From Aquabacterium sp. (GTDB lineage: Bacteria; Pseudomonadota; Gammaproteobacteria; Burkholderiales; Burkholderiaceae_C), in the NCBI GenBank assembly GCA_030654395.1, contig JAURXM010000116.1:186001-250000 (forward strand): a stretch of DNA of 64,000 nt, written 5' to 3'. The translations under genes were made by a program, and so were the position numbers. Positions 63,672-64,000 of the stretch are shown here, one piece after another. Numbering within the stretch: position 1 is the first letter of the stretch; every line of letters begins with the position of its first letter. The notes under the pieces were generated by a model. The model did not search any database and was not told where the DNA came from. It saw only the letters and a list, made by a program, of their open reading frames with translations.

Positions 63672-64000
63672 ATGGCCAATGACGCGACCAACCCCAGCGA
63701 GCAGATCGACGATGCAGAGTTGACGCTGGAGTATTTGTTGCGCCGCATGCGCTTCAAGAGCGACTTCCCTGCTTTGTCGGCGTCCGTCACACGGGTGCAG
63801 GCCTTGTCTGACTCGGACACCGACAGCATGCAGGCCTTGTCTGATGAGGTGCTGCAAGATGTGGCGCTGACACAAAAGCTGCTGCGTGTGGTCAACACCG
63901 CACACTTCAGGCGTGCGGGCACCGATCCGATCAGCACCGTGTCGCGGGCCGTGGCCTTGATTGGTGTGGGTGGTGTGCGCAATATGGCGCTGTCGCTGAT
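63672..64000 (+). CDS. HDOD-domain protein, 3' truncated by window
   Basis: 109 codons from ATG 63672 with GAGG upstream, still open at the right edge. LTLEYLLRRMRFKSDFPALS, then LQDVALTQKLLRVVNTAHFR and TVSRAVALIGVGGVRNMALS form the start of an HDOD domain, found in signalling proteins, sometimes joined to a Ser/Thr kinase or GGDEF module. The rest is outside. Confidence 0.85.
   Translation, partial: MANDATNPSEQIDDAELTLEYLLRRMRFKSDFPALSASVTRVQALSDSDTDSMQALSDEVLQDVALTQKLLRVVNTAHFRRAGTDPISTVSRAVALIGVGGVRNMALSL

Overview
The window looks like chromosome of a betaproteobacterium of the order Burkholderiales, most likely Comamonadaceae-like. This rests on the DUF1840 protein, the pilT / cyclic-nucleotide-binding protein / pilU order, the CHCC zinc-finger gene after ilvE, the DUF2946 protein, a c5-type cytochrome and the ribosomal protein types. 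No 16S gene is present, so the genus is not settled. I see no CRISPR array, transposase, integrase or phage gene.

Layout. 1-11,246: the 3' end of a giant filamentous-haemagglutinin-type adhesin, then an apparent operon of a DUF2341/LamG-ExbB fusion, two ExbD proteins, a TonB-like protein, a putative porin and a periplasmic coiled-coil protein; together they suggest a dedicated proton-motive-force-driven surface system. 11,291-12,336: DUF1840 protein and a histidine phosphatase. 12,276-18,872: a TetR repressor divergent from an RND efflux operon (adaptor, pump, outer membrane channel), with a clear AcrR-like operator between them. 18,835-24,710: SapC-like protein, ubiA, proC, a hybrid histidine kinase with a NarL-type regulator, and a YggS-type PLP protein. 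24,749-27,627: twitching motility ATPases pilT and pilU around a cyclic-nucleotide-binding protein. 27,641-32,632: a beta-hydroxyacid dehydrogenase, the dolP-diaA-yraN group head-to-head with rsmI, and tldD. 32,919-42,269: the spc and alpha ribosomal operons (rplN to rplQ with secY and rpoA), detached from the S10 operon and lacking infA. 42,419-42,665: two identical initiator tRNAs. 42,751-53,459: methyltransferase, Pta-AckA, ilvE, quinone oxidoreductase/SDR/TetR, purU, a YheT-type hydrolase, DUF2946 protein and cytochrome c5. 53,600: tRNA-Arg(CCG).

The most unusual part is 53,849-63,592. A LysR gene is followed by a cassette of an uncharacterised 167-aa protein and an AhpD-like protein, then a membrane methyltransferase, trxB, an internally deleted aldehyde dehydrogenase and an acyl-CoA synthetase. 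A second copy of the cassette follows and still carries a GMC oxidoreductase between its two genes. The first copy keeps only a short scar of that oxidoreductase. The upstream inverted repeats are conserved in both copies, and most differences between the two 167-aa genes are synonymous. GMC oxidase, aldehyde dehydrogenase and acyl-CoA ligase suggest a route alcohol -> aldehyde -> acid -> acyl-CoA, whose aldehyde step is now broken here. The window ends inside an HDOD-domain gene.
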